Of a stretch of 64,000 nucleotides of DNA, positions 52,425-62,151 are shown piece by piece. Each line of letters starts with the position of its first letter. Positions within the stretch are counted from its first letter, which is position 1. The notes beneath the pieces were generated by a model, which was not told the DNA's origin, did not search any database, and worked only from the letters and a program-made list of their open reading frames with translations. Where the stretch lies: the NCBI GenBank assembly GCA_947493145.1, contig CANLPZ010000002.1:829364-893363 (forward strand), written 5' to 3'. A program made the translations under genes and the position numbers. This stretch comes from an uncultured Paracoccaceae bacterium. Lineage in GTDB: Bacteria > Pseudomonadota > Alphaproteobacteria > Rhodobacterales > Rhodobacteraceae.

Positions 52425-55033
52425 TCTTTGTCGGCTTTCCATTCACCTGTATCGACGAATTTTTGGTAATCATCGACACGCAATTGATATTCCAATGCAC
52501 GGCGTGTTGTTTCCAGAACCGCGCGGTGAATACCGGCCAAATCGGGGTCAGACAGCCAATCGTTCATGATCTCGCGAACGGCGGATGTGTCGATGGATGT
52601 GTCTTCGTTGGTATTGATGTCGTATTTGTCCCAATACTCCATATCAATCCGGTCTTTATTCTTGGAATTGGCGGTGCCGCGCAAACGTTTAAGCAAGAAA
52701 TCTTCGCGGCTTTTGATGGCATAGTGGTTCACTTGCGCGTTTTTGTAGCCAAGGCTGTCTTTGGACGACCGCCATCCTTTGTCGATGATTTTGCCGCCAA
52801 CCAATTCACCATCCCCGTTGCGCCAAATGATTTTGGATTTGTCGCGTTTGGTCTCTTTTGTAAATTTCGGACGATGCACCCCAAAAAAATCAAATTTGTC
52901 AGGGCGGAACATGGTTTTGAACCCCCAAACCAACCCGTTTTCAGGCTCTTCAAAGGTTGATCCACGGGTAAACCGTTCTGACACCAACTGGGTTGGGTCC
53001 ATATGTTTTTCACCGCAGGACCCCATAAGCCGCCAGTTCAGTGAAATGGCATCTGCTTCGCCAGAGGCTTCGATCAATGCGTCCAGCGACCCATCGCCCA
53101 CATGGATGTTCAAAAATTCGTCGGCATCGACGATCAACACCCATTCGGAATTTTTAACCCAGCTCATTTTGTTCGCACGTGAATAGGCAGATCGTTGTGG
53201 ATCCATGCGCGGGCCTTGTGGGTTGTCGTAATGATCAACAATACCCATTTGGTCCAAACGGTTCAGCAAAAGGTTGGTTCCGTCTGTGCAATCATTTGAA
53301 AAGATACAGAATTTATTGATCCCGATGGAGGCATGATAGGCCAACCATTCCAACACATAGGGACCTTCGTTTTTCATGGTGGACACCAAGGTCCGGTTTC
53401 CATTTGGTTGCGACACAGGTGTTTTCATCCGGTCAGATAACGCCCCTTGCGGTGTTGTCGCGCGTTTCATCGGTGGAACCGCGGCCGGTGAGGGAACCCG
53501 CGATGTTGTGGTTTTCGACGGCGACGACGGGATGCTAGCAGAGGTAATTTTTACCGTCCGAACAGTTCCATCAGGTGATTTGATTTTCGCCACACGGTTT
53601 CGCAACTGTTCGCCAATCGACATTCCGGGCACCAAGCCAAGCTCGTCAACGACAGACGGGTCATCGGGATTGTTGTCTTCGTCCTCATCGTCTGTGTTCG
53701 TGGCCAAAGCTTTCATTTTTTGAACGTCTTCGGACATTTGTGGCACGCCAAGGGCTGCGGCCTCTGGTGTATTCAGGAATGGATTGTCCAATGTGGCGGC
53801 TTCCGCGGCTTTGCGGGCCTTGCGCGCCGCGCGTTCTGGGCTGTCTTCGACCGATGCCTCACCGGCCGCGGCCATCAACGCCTGTCGGGTTTCGCCTTTT
53901 TTCGCGGTTTGCGTTTGGGCAATCATCTTGGCAATGGTTTTGTCGGGCACACCTTGCGCTTGGAGTTCTTTCACCTTTGCCTGCCATTCTTTTGGCAGGT
54001 GCTGAACGAACAAAACTTCGTCCAATTTATCGATGGATATTTTCGTGGTTTCCTTTAGCTGCGCGACCCATGTTTCATATTCGCCAGTGGTCCGCAGTTT
54101 TTGAACGCGGGCTTCGTGGAATTCCAACGCCTTTTCTTGCAATTCCGCCATTTTCGGATCGGCCAAAATCTCTGCCATGATTTTTTTCACCGGTTCCGCA
54201 TGACGGGTCACATTGGTGACTTCTTCTTCGTTGCGGTTAAATAGGCTGAAATAGGCCGCGTCGTATTTGTCCTCTTTCAGGTTCACGTTGCCGCGGACCC
54301 GACGCAACAAATACGCCTCATAGCTTTTGACGCCATAGTGGTTCAATTCAACATATTCATAGCCAAGCGTCGGTTTCGTGGACCGCCAACCAGACAGTGA
54401 AAATTCATCGGGCATGGGGTTCAGCGACCCGTTCACCCATTTTTGTTCAAACAGGGCCTTTGCGCGTTCCGGCATTTGTTTTGCTTTTTTGATATGGGGG
54501 CGGTGGATGCCCAGCTTCATATCGTCATAGGGTTTGAACATGGTTTTCACGCCCCAACCTTTTTTGAACATATCGGGCGCGGCGCGGGTATAGTTTTCGA
54601 TGACCAGACCGGGGTTCCAATCGGTGATGTCATTTGCGCCAAAGAACCGCCACGTGATGGCGATCGCATCCACGTCGTCTGGCAGCATTTTGATCAAACT
54701 GTCGATTGTGCCGTCTTCGGTTTTCACGGATACGAATTCATCCGCGTCCATTGTTAAAATCCAGTCGCTGTTAACGGCCTCTTCGTTTTTGGTCCCAAGT
54801 GCCAAGGCATTGGGCTGGGGGCGTTTGCCCTCTGGCACGTCATTACGGAAATGTTTGCAATATCCCAATTCTTCCAACCGGATCAGCATGTCATCCGTAC
54901 CGTCACCGCAGTTATTGGTGTAGACACAGATGTTATCGAACCCGATATGGTTGTGATATGCGACCCATTCGACCAATGACGGACCTTCGTCCTTCATCAT
55001 CGACAATATGGTGTAGCGATGTTTGGCTCCCAT
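52421..55033 (-). CDS. Twin-domain glycosyltransferase family 2 protein
   Basis: The protein of about 870 residues holds two copies of the GT2_4 module. The first (about 7-320) has 'SMMKDEGPSLVEWVAYHNHIG' and 'LTMDADEFVSV'. The second (about 545-850) has 'STMKNEGPYVLEWLAYHASIG' and 'LIVDADEFLNIHVGDGSLD'. Both keep the DxD-like acidic motif. A low-complexity, Ser/Thr/Pro/Ala-rich linker (about 370-540) joins them. AAAGGGGC before the ATG at 55033 sets the start. Twin catalytic domains suggest a polymerase or a two-step transferase, which is inference. Confidence 0.85.
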   Translation of the reverse strand: MGAKHRYTILSMMKDEGPSLVEWVAYHNHIGFDNICVYTNNCGDGTDDMLIRLEELGYCKHFRNDVPEGKRPQPNALALGTKNEEAVNSDWILTMDADEFVSVKTEDGTIDSLIKMLPDDVDAIAITWRFFGANDITDWNPGLVIENYTRAAPDMFKKGWGVKTMFKPYDDMKLGIHRPHIKKAKQMPERAKALFEQKWVNGSLNPMPDEFSLSGWRSTKPTLGYEYVELNHYGVKSYEAYLLRRVRGNVNLKEDKYDAAYFSLFNRNEEEVTNVTRHAEPVKKIMAEILADPKMAELQEKALEFHEARVQKLRTTGEYETWVAQLKETTKISIDKLDEVLFVQHLPKEWQAKVKELQAQGVPDKTIAKMIAQTQTAKKGETRQALMAAAGEASVEDSPERAARKARKAAEAATLDNPFLNTPEAAALGVPQMSEDVQKMKALATNTDDEDEDNNPDDPSVVDELGLVPGMSIGEQLRNRVAKIKSPDGTVRTVKITSASIPSSPSKTTTSRVPSPAAVPPMKRATTPQGALSDRMKTPVSQPNGNRTLVSTMKNEGPYVLEWLAYHASIGINKFCIFSNDCTDGTNLLLNRLDQMGIVDHYDNPQGPRMDPQRSAYSRANKMSWVKNSEWVLIVDADEFLNIHVGDGSLDALIEASGEADAISLNWRLMGSCGEKHMDPTQLVSERFTRGSTFEEPENGLVWGFKTMFRPDKFDFFGVHRPKFTKETKRDKSKIIWRNGDGELVGGKIIDKGWRSSKDSLGYKNAQVNHYAIKSREDFLLKRLRGTANSKNKDRIDMEYWDKYDINTNEDTSIDTSAVREIMNDWLSDPDLAGIHRAVLETTRRALEYQLRVDDYQKFVDTGEWKADKE

Positions 55034-55272
55034 GAGATGCCCCTTTAGCCCCAGCGGAAACAGCATAGAATGACTGTGAAAGATGGCGTCTCACCACGGA
55101 AATCACATGTCGCTGCCTCGTCGCGATTTTCGTTCTTTTGTCCCATTCGTCGCAACCGGCAATAAGGGGAATTATTGAACGTTTTCCGCGCATTGTTCGT
55201 TTTGTTGTGCTTAGCCTAGCAAATGATGTTAAAAAGTCCACCGAATACAGGGGAAAATTGCATCGACAGGGC
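55034..55272. other. Divergent promoter region between glycosyltransferase and sodB
   Basis: No gene is supported here. An in-frame extension of another frame (from 55138) overlaps sodB and is a shadow. It should contain the leftward promoter of the glycosyltransferase operon, which I could not pinpoint. Confidence 0.4.
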
Positions 55273-55301
55273 TTGACCTTTCCCCCCTCACTGCTCTTTA
55301 T
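55273..55301 (+). promoter_or_regulatory. Sigma-70-type promoter of sodB
   Basis: TTGACC (55273-55278) and CTTTAT (55296-55301) are separated by 17 bases, about 40 bases before the sodB start codon. Confidence 0.6.
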
Positions 55302-55340
55302 CCCTGACAGAAACTCTCATTTAAGCAAAAGGACCTCCCA

Positions 55341-55940
55341 ATGGCTTTTGAACTTCCCGATCTTCCGTACGCGCATGATGCTTTGGCTGACCTTGGCATG
55401 TCTAAGGAAACGCTTGAATACCACCATGACCTCCACCACAACGCCTATGTCACGAACGGCAACGCGGCGATTGCAGGTACCGAATGGGACGGCAAATCAT
55501 TGGAAGAGATCATCGTTGGCACATATGATGCCAATGCAGTTGCGCAAAACGGTATCTTCAACAACATTTCGCAGCTTTGGAACCACAACCAATTTTGGGA
55601 AATGATGGGCCCAGGTAAATCTGCGATGCCGTCAGAGTTGGAAAAAGCAATCGTTGACAGCTTTGGCTCAGTTGACGAATTCAAAACACAATTCTCTGCG
55701 GCGGGCGCAGGTCAGTTTGGTTCTGGCTGGTGCTGGTTGGTCAAAGACACAGACGGCGGTCTAAAAGTCACCAAAACCGAAAACGGCGTGAACCCATTGT
55801 GCTTTGGCCAAACAGCTTTGCTTGGCTGTGATGTTTGGGAACACTCTTACTACATCGATTTCCGCAACAAGCGTCCAGTTTATCTAACGAACTTCTTGGA
55901 CAACCTTGTGAACTGGGAAAATGTTGCGTCACGTCTCTGA
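55341..55940 (+). CDS. sodB: Superoxide dismutase (Fe/Mn family)
   Basis: The 199-residue protein has all metal ligands of the Fe/Mn family: His in 'LEYHHDLHHNAYV', His in 'SQLWNHNQFWEMM', and Asp/His in 'CDVWEHSYYIDFRN'. 'FGSGWCWLV' favours the iron type. It converts superoxide to H2O2 and O2 in the cytoplasm. AAAAGGAC lies before the ATG; the gene stands alone between its own promoter and terminator. Confidence 0.95.
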   Translation: MAFELPDLPYAHDALADLGMSKETLEYHHDLHHNAYVTNGNAAIAGTEWDGKSLEEIIVGTYDANAVAQNGIFNNISQLWNHNQFWEMMGPGKSAMPSELEKAIVDSFGSVDEFKTQFSAAGAGQFGSGWCWLVKDTDGGLKVTKTENGVNPLCFGQTALLGCDVWEHSYYIDFRNKRPVYLTNFLDNLVNWENVASRL

Positions 55941-55961
55941 TCGAGAGCGACATAAATTATC

Positions 55962-55994
55962 AAAGCGCGTCCAATCCGTTGGGCGCGCTTTTTT
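55962..55994 (+). terminator. Intrinsic terminator of sodB
   Basis: AAAGCGCG (55962-55969) pairs with CGCGCTTT (55984-55991); the stem continues inward with TCCAA/TTGGG (one G-U) around TCCG, and T residues follow. Confidence 0.9.
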
Positions 55995-56000
55995 CTTGGG

Positions 56001-56555
56001 TCAAACGAGGGATGATTGTAACGCGTCGACAGCCTGATCAATGGTGCCCACGCTGACGAAAAAGTCGCGCAAAGACGCATCCGCGAACCCATTGTCGATC
56101 ATGTGATCCACCAATCCGTTCAGCGGGTTCCAATAGCCCTCGATATTGACCAAAACAATCGGCTTGGTGTGCAGTCCAATTTGCGCCCATGTCAGGACTT
56201 CAAAAAATTCGTCCATCGATCCCGCGCCGCCGGGCAGGACCACAATCGCATCAGAATTCATGAACATCAGTTTTTTGCGTTCATGCATATTTTCTGTGAC
56301 GATATAGGTTGTTAGATCGGTTTTCCCGACCTCCCAATTCACCAAATGCTGGGGGATCACGCCAAAGGTTTCGCCCCCCGCGTCCTGTGCGCCGCGCGCC
56401 ACAGCCCCCATCAACCCAACATCGCCCGCGCCATAAACCAACCGCCATCCATTTCTGGCAATCGTTTCACCCATTTGGGTGGCTGCCGTCATAAATGCCG
56501 GATTAGAACCGGTGCGAGACCCACAGAAAACACAGACTGACAGGGTTTTGTTCAT
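56001..56555 (-). CDS. LOG-family protein (cytokinin riboside 5'-monophosphate phosphoribohydrolase-like)
   Basis: The protein of about 184 residues has the LOG/TIGR00730 motif 'PGGAGSMDEFFEVLTW' (Ser for the usual Thr) and the N-terminal 'VCVFCGSRTGSNPAF'. Family enzymes cleave the N-glycosidic bond of nucleoside monophosphates. The name 'lysine decarboxylase' sometimes used for the family is wrong. AAAGGACATC before the ATG at 56555 supports the start; the frame extends 12 codons upstream. Confidence 0.88.
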   Translation of the reverse strand: MNKTLSVCVFCGSRTGSNPAFMTAATQMGETIARNGWRLVYGAGDVGLMGAVARGAQDAGGETFGVIPQHLVNWEVGKTDLTTYIVTENMHERKKLMFMNSDAIVVLPGGAGSMDEFFEVLTWAQIGLHTKPIVLVNIEGYWNPLNGLVDHMIDNGFADASLRDFFVSVGTIDQAVDALQSSLV

Positions 56556-56662
56556 TTTTGATGTCCTTTTGGGGCAGAGTATCTTTGACACAGATAGCTG
56601 TGTTGATATGGTCCCTCAACTGGTGATCGTGGGAAATCGCCATTTTGTAATGGGAATGACAT

Positions 56663-57967
56663 ATGTCGGGCATTGGGGCCTCAACTTCAACCGTTTCTTG
56701 GATCGCAGGTGGGGCGATTGCTGTCGCCGTTGCGGGGGGCGTTGTTTGGACGATGTCCAGATCCGCGCCGGACCCTGAGGTGCCGAAATTGCCAGTTGTT
56801 GAAACGGCACAACCGGCAGTGCCCGCGCAAAACACGGCGCCCACGACCGAGACATCCACGGCCGAACCCACCGTCGACGCCACGGCGAACGAAGCCGAAA
56901 CTGTAACAGACACCATCGAAGCAGACGCCGAAAAAACAGTGGAAACGGCTGCAATGGCCGCGCCGCGATTTGATGTGTTTTTGGCGCAAGGAAACGGAAC
57001 ATCATTGGTCGCGGGGGCTGCCGATCCCGGCGCGACGGTCGAAATCTTGCTCGACGGTGACAAATTGATCGAAGCAGAAACAGATGGGACAGGGAAATTT
57101 GCCCAGTTCGTGACGATTGAACCGTCAACCGCGCCACGCGTTTTAACGTTACTTGCGCGCAAAGGCGATGAAACAGTTGCGGGCCGCGAGCAAATGATTG
57201 TTGCCCCAATTGAGATCGAGGTCGCCGACGTCGCAGACACACCTGCGGTTTCGGAAACGGCACGTGTGGAAAACGACACGACACCAACCGTCGAACAGCC
57301 TGAACCCTCAAATTATCAACCAACGTTAGCAGAACAAGCGGTCGATGCTTTGGTCCAACCCGCGGAAGAATTGGAAACTGTTGCAGCGGATCAAATTGCC
57401 GAACCGGCTGCAGATACGACTGACCCTGCACCCACGGTCTTGTTGGCCAACGAACAGGGGGTCGAAGTTCTGACCCAAGGCCCATCCGTTTTGTCAAACA
57501 TCGCGCTCGACAGTATTACCTATGATCCATCTGGCGAAGTTGCCTTGGCCGGACGCGGGATTGGCGAGGGGGCTGTGCGGGTTTATCTGAACAACAAACC
57601 CGTCAGCGAAGCCGTGATTGTGGATGGTGGAAACTGGCGTACGGATCTGCCGAATATCGACACGGGCGTTTATACGTTGCGCGTTGACGAAGTGGACGCC
57701 CAAGGGGCTGTCGTGAGCCGCGTAGAAACGCCGTTTAAACGCGAAGAACCCAAAGTTGTCGAAGCCATTCTTGCCGAAGAAACCGCGCAGGAAGGTTTTG
57801 AAATTGCTGTGAAAACAGTTCAACCTGGGGCGACGCTTTGGGCGATTGCGCGCGAAAAATACGGCGATGGAATTCTTTACGTCAAAGTGTTCGAAGCGAA
57901 CCGCGATTTGATCCGTGATCCTGATCTCATTTATCCAGGTCAAATTTTAGCGCTCCCTTCTGAGTAG
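56663..57967 (+). CDS. LysM-domain envelope protein
   Basis: The 434-residue protein has an N-terminal TM segment (VSWIAGGAIAVAVAGGVVWTM), an acidic Thr/Ala/Glu-rich linker (about 35-100), two Ig-like strand-rich repeats ('LVAGAADPGATVEILLDGDKL' and 'VALAGRGIGEGAVRVYLNNK'), and a C-terminal LysM ('VQPGATLWAIAREKYGDGIL', about 385-434) that binds peptidoglycan. It is likely inner-membrane anchored with a periplasmic body. GGGAATG lies upstream of the ATG. Long antisense open frames over it are shadows. It precedes the exporter gene by 71 bases. Confidence 0.85.
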   Translation: MSGIGASTSTVSWIAGGAIAVAVAGGVVWTMSRSAPDPEVPKLPVVETAQPAVPAQNTAPTTETSTAEPTVDATANEAETVTDTIEADAEKTVETAAMAAPRFDVFLAQGNGTSLVAGAADPGATVEILLDGDKLIEAETDGTGKFAQFVTIEPSTAPRVLTLLARKGDETVAGREQMIVAPIEIEVADVADTPAVSETARVENDTTPTVEQPEPSNYQPTLAEQAVDALVQPAEELETVAADQIAEPAADTTDPAPTVLLANEQGVEVLTQGPSVLSNIALDSITYDPSGEVALAGRGIGEGAVRVYLNNKPVSEAVIVDGGNWRTDLPNIDTGVYTLRVDEVDAQGAVVSRVETPFKREEPKVVEAILAEETAQEGFEIAVKTVQPGATLWAIAREKYGDGILYVKVFEANRDLIRDPDLIYPGQILALPSE

Positions 57968-58038
57968 AGAAACGACAACCGCACTGGCAATCCGGCACGA
58001 TCTTTCCTAAGTAGCAATGACGCCTAAGGGGGATCCGA

Positions 58039-59868
58039 ATGCGAAGCTTGCCAAAAACCGACAGCAACCTGAACAATGACCAGATCGAAGGCTGGCGCAC
58101 CATCAAACGTGTGGCTCCGTATCTTTGGCCAGCGGGAAAACCCAATATTAAGGTTCGTGTCGTTGTTGCGATGCTGTTGCTTGTGCTGTCGCGCGTGATC
58201 GCGGTGGCGACCCCGTTTTATTTTGCGTGGGCGGTCGACCGGTTGGCGGGCGACACTGTGGACAGCACGTTTGCATTGGGGCTTGGGGCCGTTGGGTTGA
58301 CGCTTGCGTATGGGTGGGCACGTGTAATGGAGGTTGGGTTTACCCAACTGCGTGATGCTGTTTTTGCCCGCGTCGGGCAGGGGGCATTGCGAAAACTTGC
58401 GCTTGAAACCTTTACCCACATCCATCGATTGTCGATGCGGTACCACATCAGCCGTAAAACAGGTGGTTTAAGCCGGATCGTTGAACGGGGTGTCAAAGGC
58501 GTTGAATTTTTGCTGCGCTTTATGCTGTTTTCGATTGGGCCGCTGATTTTGCAGCTGACGATTATAATGATCAGCCTCTATCTAAAGCTGGATATTTGGT
58601 ATTCGTTGGTGATTTTTGTCACCATCGCCCTGTATGTCTGGTTCACATTCAAAGTCACGGAATGGCGGGTGAAAATCCGCAAGGTGATGAATGAGCAAGA
58701 CACCGATGCCAACCAAAAGGCGATCGACAGCCTGTTGAATTTTGAAACGGTCAAATACTTCGGGGCAGAGGCACGCGAAGCCAAACGTTATGATGGCGCG
58801 ATGGCGAAATACGAACAAGCCGCGTTGAAAACCAACTATTCTTTGGCCTTTTTGAACTTCGGTCAGGCCGTATTGATCACCGGCGGTTTGGTGACGGTTA
58901 TGGTCATGGCGGCACTTGCGGTTGGCAATGGTACTTTGACCGTTGGTGATTTCGTTTTGGTCAACGCGTTGATGATCCAAATCACGATGCCGCTGAATTT
59001 CCTTGGAACCGTTTATCGCGAAATCCGTCAGGCTTTGGTCGACATGGGCGAAATGTTCAACCTGTTGGAACAACCAGCAGAGGTAACAGATAAACCAGAT
59101 GCCAAAGCCATAAATATTGACGGCGGGACCATTGAATTACGCGATGTGTTCTTTGGCTACGACGCGGAACGTCCGATTTTGCAGGGGGTCGATTTGGACA
59201 TTCCTGCCGGTCAAACCGTTGCAATCGTTGGTCCATCTGGGTCCGGAAAATCCACCATCGGGCGTTTGTTGTTTCGGTTTTACGACGTGCTGGGGGGCAC
59301 GTTTAAAATCGACGGACAAGACGTGCGTGATGTAACGCAAACCAGCCTGCACGACGCCATTGGCGTGGTCCCACAAGACACCGTTTTGTTCAACGATACC
59401 ATCTATTACAACATCGCATATGGCAAAGAAAACGCCACCCGATCAGAGGTCGAGGCCGCGGCCAAAGCCGCCAAAATTCACGATTTCATTCAGACACTTC
59501 CAGATGGTTATGAAACCACTGTTGGGGAACGCGGATTGAAATTGTCAGGTGGCGAAAAACAACGTGTTGGGATTGCACGGACATTGTTGAAAAACCCGTC
59601 GATCTTGTTGCTGGACGAGGCAACATCTGCGTTGGACACAGAAACGGAACGCGATATCCAAGACAGTCTTCGCGACATGAGCCAAGGACGTACTGTCATT
59701 ACCATCGCCCACCGGTTGTCGACCATTGTCGATGCGGACCAGATCGTGGTTTTGGAAAACGGCCAGATAACCGAACGCGGAACCCACGACGATTTGCTGT
59801 CGCGTGACGGTCGGTACGCCCATATGTGGCACCGTCAATTGGCGGACGAGGAAGAGGCCGCCGCCTGA
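58039..59868 (+). CDS. Atm1-type ABC exporter (ATP-binding/permease fusion)
   Basis: The 609-residue half-transporter has a six-helix TM domain (about 30-330) and an ABC domain with Walker A 'GPSGSGKST' (about 398), signature 'LSGGEKQR' (about 501), Walker B 'ILLLDEATSALD' (about 522) and an H-loop in 'VITIAHRLSTI'. The 'QQAKAIDSLLNFETVKYFG'-like segment (here 'NQKAIDSLLNFETVKYFGAE') is typical of the ATM1/HMT1 group, which exports glutathione-linked sulfur or metal species. AAGGGGGATC precedes the ATG. It acts as a homodimer. Confidence 0.92.
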   Translation: MRSLPKTDSNLNNDQIEGWRTIKRVAPYLWPAGKPNIKVRVVVAMLLLVLSRVIAVATPFYFAWAVDRLAGDTVDSTFALGLGAVGLTLAYGWARVMEVGFTQLRDAVFARVGQGALRKLALETFTHIHRLSMRYHISRKTGGLSRIVERGVKGVEFLLRFMLFSIGPLILQLTIIMISLYLKLDIWYSLVIFVTIALYVWFTFKVTEWRVKIRKVMNEQDTDANQKAIDSLLNFETVKYFGAEAREAKRYDGAMAKYEQAALKTNYSLAFLNFGQAVLITGGLVTVMVMAALAVGNGTLTVGDFVLVNALMIQITMPLNFLGTVYREIRQALVDMGEMFNLLEQPAEVTDKPDAKAINIDGGTIELRDVFFGYDAERPILQGVDLDIPAGQTVAIVGPSGSGKSTIGRLLFRFYDVLGGTFKIDGQDVRDVTQTSLHDAIGVVPQDTVLFNDTIYYNIAYGKENATRSEVEAAAKAAKIHDFIQTLPDGYETTVGERGLKLSGGEKQRVGIARTLLKNPSILLLDEATSALDTETERDIQDSLRDMSQGRTVITIAHRLSTIVDADQIVVLENGQITERGTHDDLLSRDGRYAHMWHRQLADEEEAAA

Positions 59869-60216
59869 TCCACGCCCCCCAACGTCGATCGAATTTTGTA
59901 GAACTGCTATAAGAATGCGGTAATCGATCTTTTGGGATGCATACCCAACGGTACACGGGGACGCGTTTACCGCGTCGTATTGATCATGCGAATCGCGGAT
60001 GCGATGCCATGATTTAGCCGCATCAACATACCTTGGCTGTTCGGCCGAGGTATGGAAGGTTCTTTAAAAACTTGGCCTAAAGGTCAATAATGCTGACTTT
60101 TTTGCCAAATCGATCCAAAATGTGCTACTGCTCAAAGAACGATCCTAATTTACGCAAATGGGAGCTTGCACAGAGCTGGGATCGTGATCGAGGATTTAAG
60201 AGACTTAGGATAGGCT
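59869..60216. other. 348-base intergenic region before the acyl-CoA operon
   Basis: No gene is supported. An 11-bp stem with one G-U pair, CATACCTTGGC (60027-60037) and GCCGAGGTATG (60044-60054), is followed by GAAGGTTCTTT and could be a weak rightward terminator or attenuator. The rest should hold the promoter of the thiolase operon; no clear -35/-10 pair was found. Confidence 0.45.
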
Positions 60217-61395
60217 ATGACTGTATGCATTGTCGGCGCGTCTCGGACTCCGATGGGAGGATTTCAAGGCGCTTTATCATCTGTACCCGCAACCGAACTG
60301 GGTGCGGCTGCGATTAAATCTTGTTTAGACGGGGCAGGCATTGCGCCTGATCAGGTGGACGAAGTTCTAATGGGCTGTGTGTTGCCTGCTGGATTGGGGC
60401 AAGCACCGGCACGTCAAGCCGCGCTTGGGGCAGGGTTGCCCCAATCGGTTCCCTGTACAACGCTGAACAAAGTATGCGGATCGGGGATGAAGACCGTCAT
60501 GGCCGCACATGATCAAATCCTTGCGGGGTCACAATCGGTTATGGTCGCAGGGGGCATGGAAAGCATGTCCGGCGCGCCCTATCTATCCGTCGCAACGCGC
60601 GGCGGCGCCCGTTTGGGGCACGCCGAGATGAAGGACCATATGTTCCTTGATGGGCTGGAAGACGCCTATGACAAAGGGGCGCTTATGGGAACATTCGCCG
60701 AAGTTTGCGCCGAACATTACCAATTCACGCGCGAGGAACAGGACGAATATGCCTTGTCATCGCTGTCCAACGCTTTGGCTGCACAGGCCTCTGGTGCATT
60801 CGATGATGAAATCGCTGCATTTGACGTGAAGACTCGCAAAGGCACGGTGACCATCAACGAAGACGAGCAACCCGCCAACGCACGGCCCGATAAAATCCCA
60901 ACGTTGAAACCGGCGTTTAAAAAAGACGGCACAGTAACGCCTGCGAATGCGTCGTCGATTTCCGACGGGGCGGCGGCCATGGTATTGATGACCGATGCAG
61001 AGGCGAAACAGCGCGGCGCGAACGTCCGCGCACGCATCATGGGACACGCAAGCCACGCACAAGAACCGGCGTGGTTTACGACCGCACCTGTTCCTGCGGT
61101 TCAAACACTGTTGGACCGATTGGATTGGTCGGTCGACGATGTTGATCTGTGGGAAGTTAACGAAGCCTTTGCGGTAGTTCCTATGGCCTTTATGCGTGAA
61201 ATGGGCGTGCCACGGGACAAGTTGAATGTGAATGGTGGGGCTTGTGCGCTTGGCCATCCGATCGGCGCGTCCGGCACGCGGATCATTGTGACCTTGCTGA
61301 ATGCAATGGAAAAACGCGGGGCGAAACGCGGGGTCGCCGCGATTTGTATCGGTGGCGGCGAAGGCACTGCCATCGCGTTGGAGCGGGACCTATGA
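60217..61395 (+). CDS. Acetyl-CoA C-acyltransferase (thiolase)
   Basis: The 392-residue enzyme has the nucleophilic Cys in 'CTTLNKVCGSGMKTVM' (about 88), the 'NEAF' His-region element, the GHP motif in 'GGACALGHPIGASGTR' and the C-terminal Cys in 'AAICIGGGEGTAIAL'. It either condenses or cleaves acyl-CoA. As the first gene of an operon with an SDR and an acyl-CoA dehydrogenase, a degradative role is likely. Its stop overlaps the SDR start in ATGA. Confidence 0.93.
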   Translation: MTVCIVGASRTPMGGFQGALSSVPATELGAAAIKSCLDGAGIAPDQVDEVLMGCVLPAGLGQAPARQAALGAGLPQSVPCTTLNKVCGSGMKTVMAAHDQILAGSQSVMVAGGMESMSGAPYLSVATRGGARLGHAEMKDHMFLDGLEDAYDKGALMGTFAEVCAEHYQFTREEQDEYALSSLSNALAAQASGAFDDEIAAFDVKTRKGTVTINEDEQPANARPDKIPTLKPAFKKDGTVTPANASSISDGAAAMVLMTDAEAKQRGANVRARIMGHASHAQEPAWFTTAPVPAVQTLLDRLDWSVDDVDLWEVNEAFAVVPMAFMREMGVPRDKLNVNGGACALGHPIGASGTRIIVTLLNAMEKRGAKRGVAAICIGGGEGTAIALERDL

Positions 61396-62147
61396 AGTTA
61401 GACAATTCAATCTCCGCCATCGTTACCGGCGGTGCATCGGGGCTGGGCGCGGCTGTGGCAAAGCGGTTTTCACAGGCGGGTGTTAAGGTCGCAATTTTGG
61501 ACCGCGACGCAGAACGCGGTGCGGAATATGCAAATGAAATCAATGGTATATTTTGCGACGTCGATGTGATCGACGCGGGATCCGTTGCAACTGCATTGGA
61601 CAAGGCACGCGCCGCACATGGCCAAGAACGCATTTGCGTGAATTGCGCTGGAATTGCACCGGCAGCGAAAACCGTATCGCGCGGGGCGGCGCATGATGCG
61701 GACCTGTTTTCTGCCGTCATAAACGTGAACTTGATCGGGTCCTTCAATGTGGCCTCGCAATCGGCGGCGGGCATGATCAATACCCCCGCCCAAGAAACAG
61801 GTGTGATCATCAACACCGCTTCGATCGCAGCATACGAAGGTCAAATGGGGCAAGCCGCCTATTCCGCATCAAAGGGCGGGATCGTTGGAATGACCTTGCC
61901 TATGGCGCGGGATTTGGCTCGTGATGGCGTTCGGGTGATGGCGATTGCACCCGGAATTTTTGGCACCCCGATGGTCACAGCAATGAACCAAGAGATCCAA
62001 GACGGCCTGATTGCGGGGATTCCAAACCCGCCTCGGTTGGGCGATCCTGATGAGTTTGCGAAACTGGCGCAACACATTTGCGAAAATCAATTCCTAAACG
62101 GTTCGGTCATCCGCTTGGATGGCGCCGCACGATTGGCAATGAGGTAA
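61392..62147 (+). CDS. SDR-family 3-hydroxyacyl-CoA dehydrogenase (HSD10-like)
   Basis: The protein of about 251 residues is a classical SDR with 'AIVTGGASGLGAAVAKRF' (NAD-binding TGxxxGxG), 'NCAG', the catalytic Ser in 'NTASIAAYEG' and the YxxxK pair in 'AAYSASKGG'. Its length and C-terminus resemble 17-beta-HSD type 10, which oxidises short branched 3-hydroxyacyl-CoA. The ATG at 61392 overlaps the thiolase stop; the frame extends 50 codons upstream and is rejected. Confidence 0.9.
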   Translation: MKLDNSISAIVTGGASGLGAAVAKRFSQAGVKVAILDRDAERGAEYANEINGIFCDVDVIDAGSVATALDKARAAHGQERICVNCAGIAPAAKTVSRGAAHDADLFSAVINVNLIGSFNVASQSAAGMINTPAQETGVIINTASIAAYEGQMGQAAYSASKGGIVGMTLPMARDLARDGVRVMAIAPGIFGTPMVTAMNQEIQDGLIAGIPNPPRLGDPDEFAKLAQHICENQFLNGSVIRLDGAARLAMR

Positions 62148-62151
62148 TCCA

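Noticed and set aside
56503..57497. Two long antisense open frames (258 and 293 residues) over the LysM gene
   Set aside because: They mirror the Thr/Ala/Glu-rich codons of the LysM gene, show low-complexity basic or Ser/Thr-rich composition and no domain, and lack ribosome sites.
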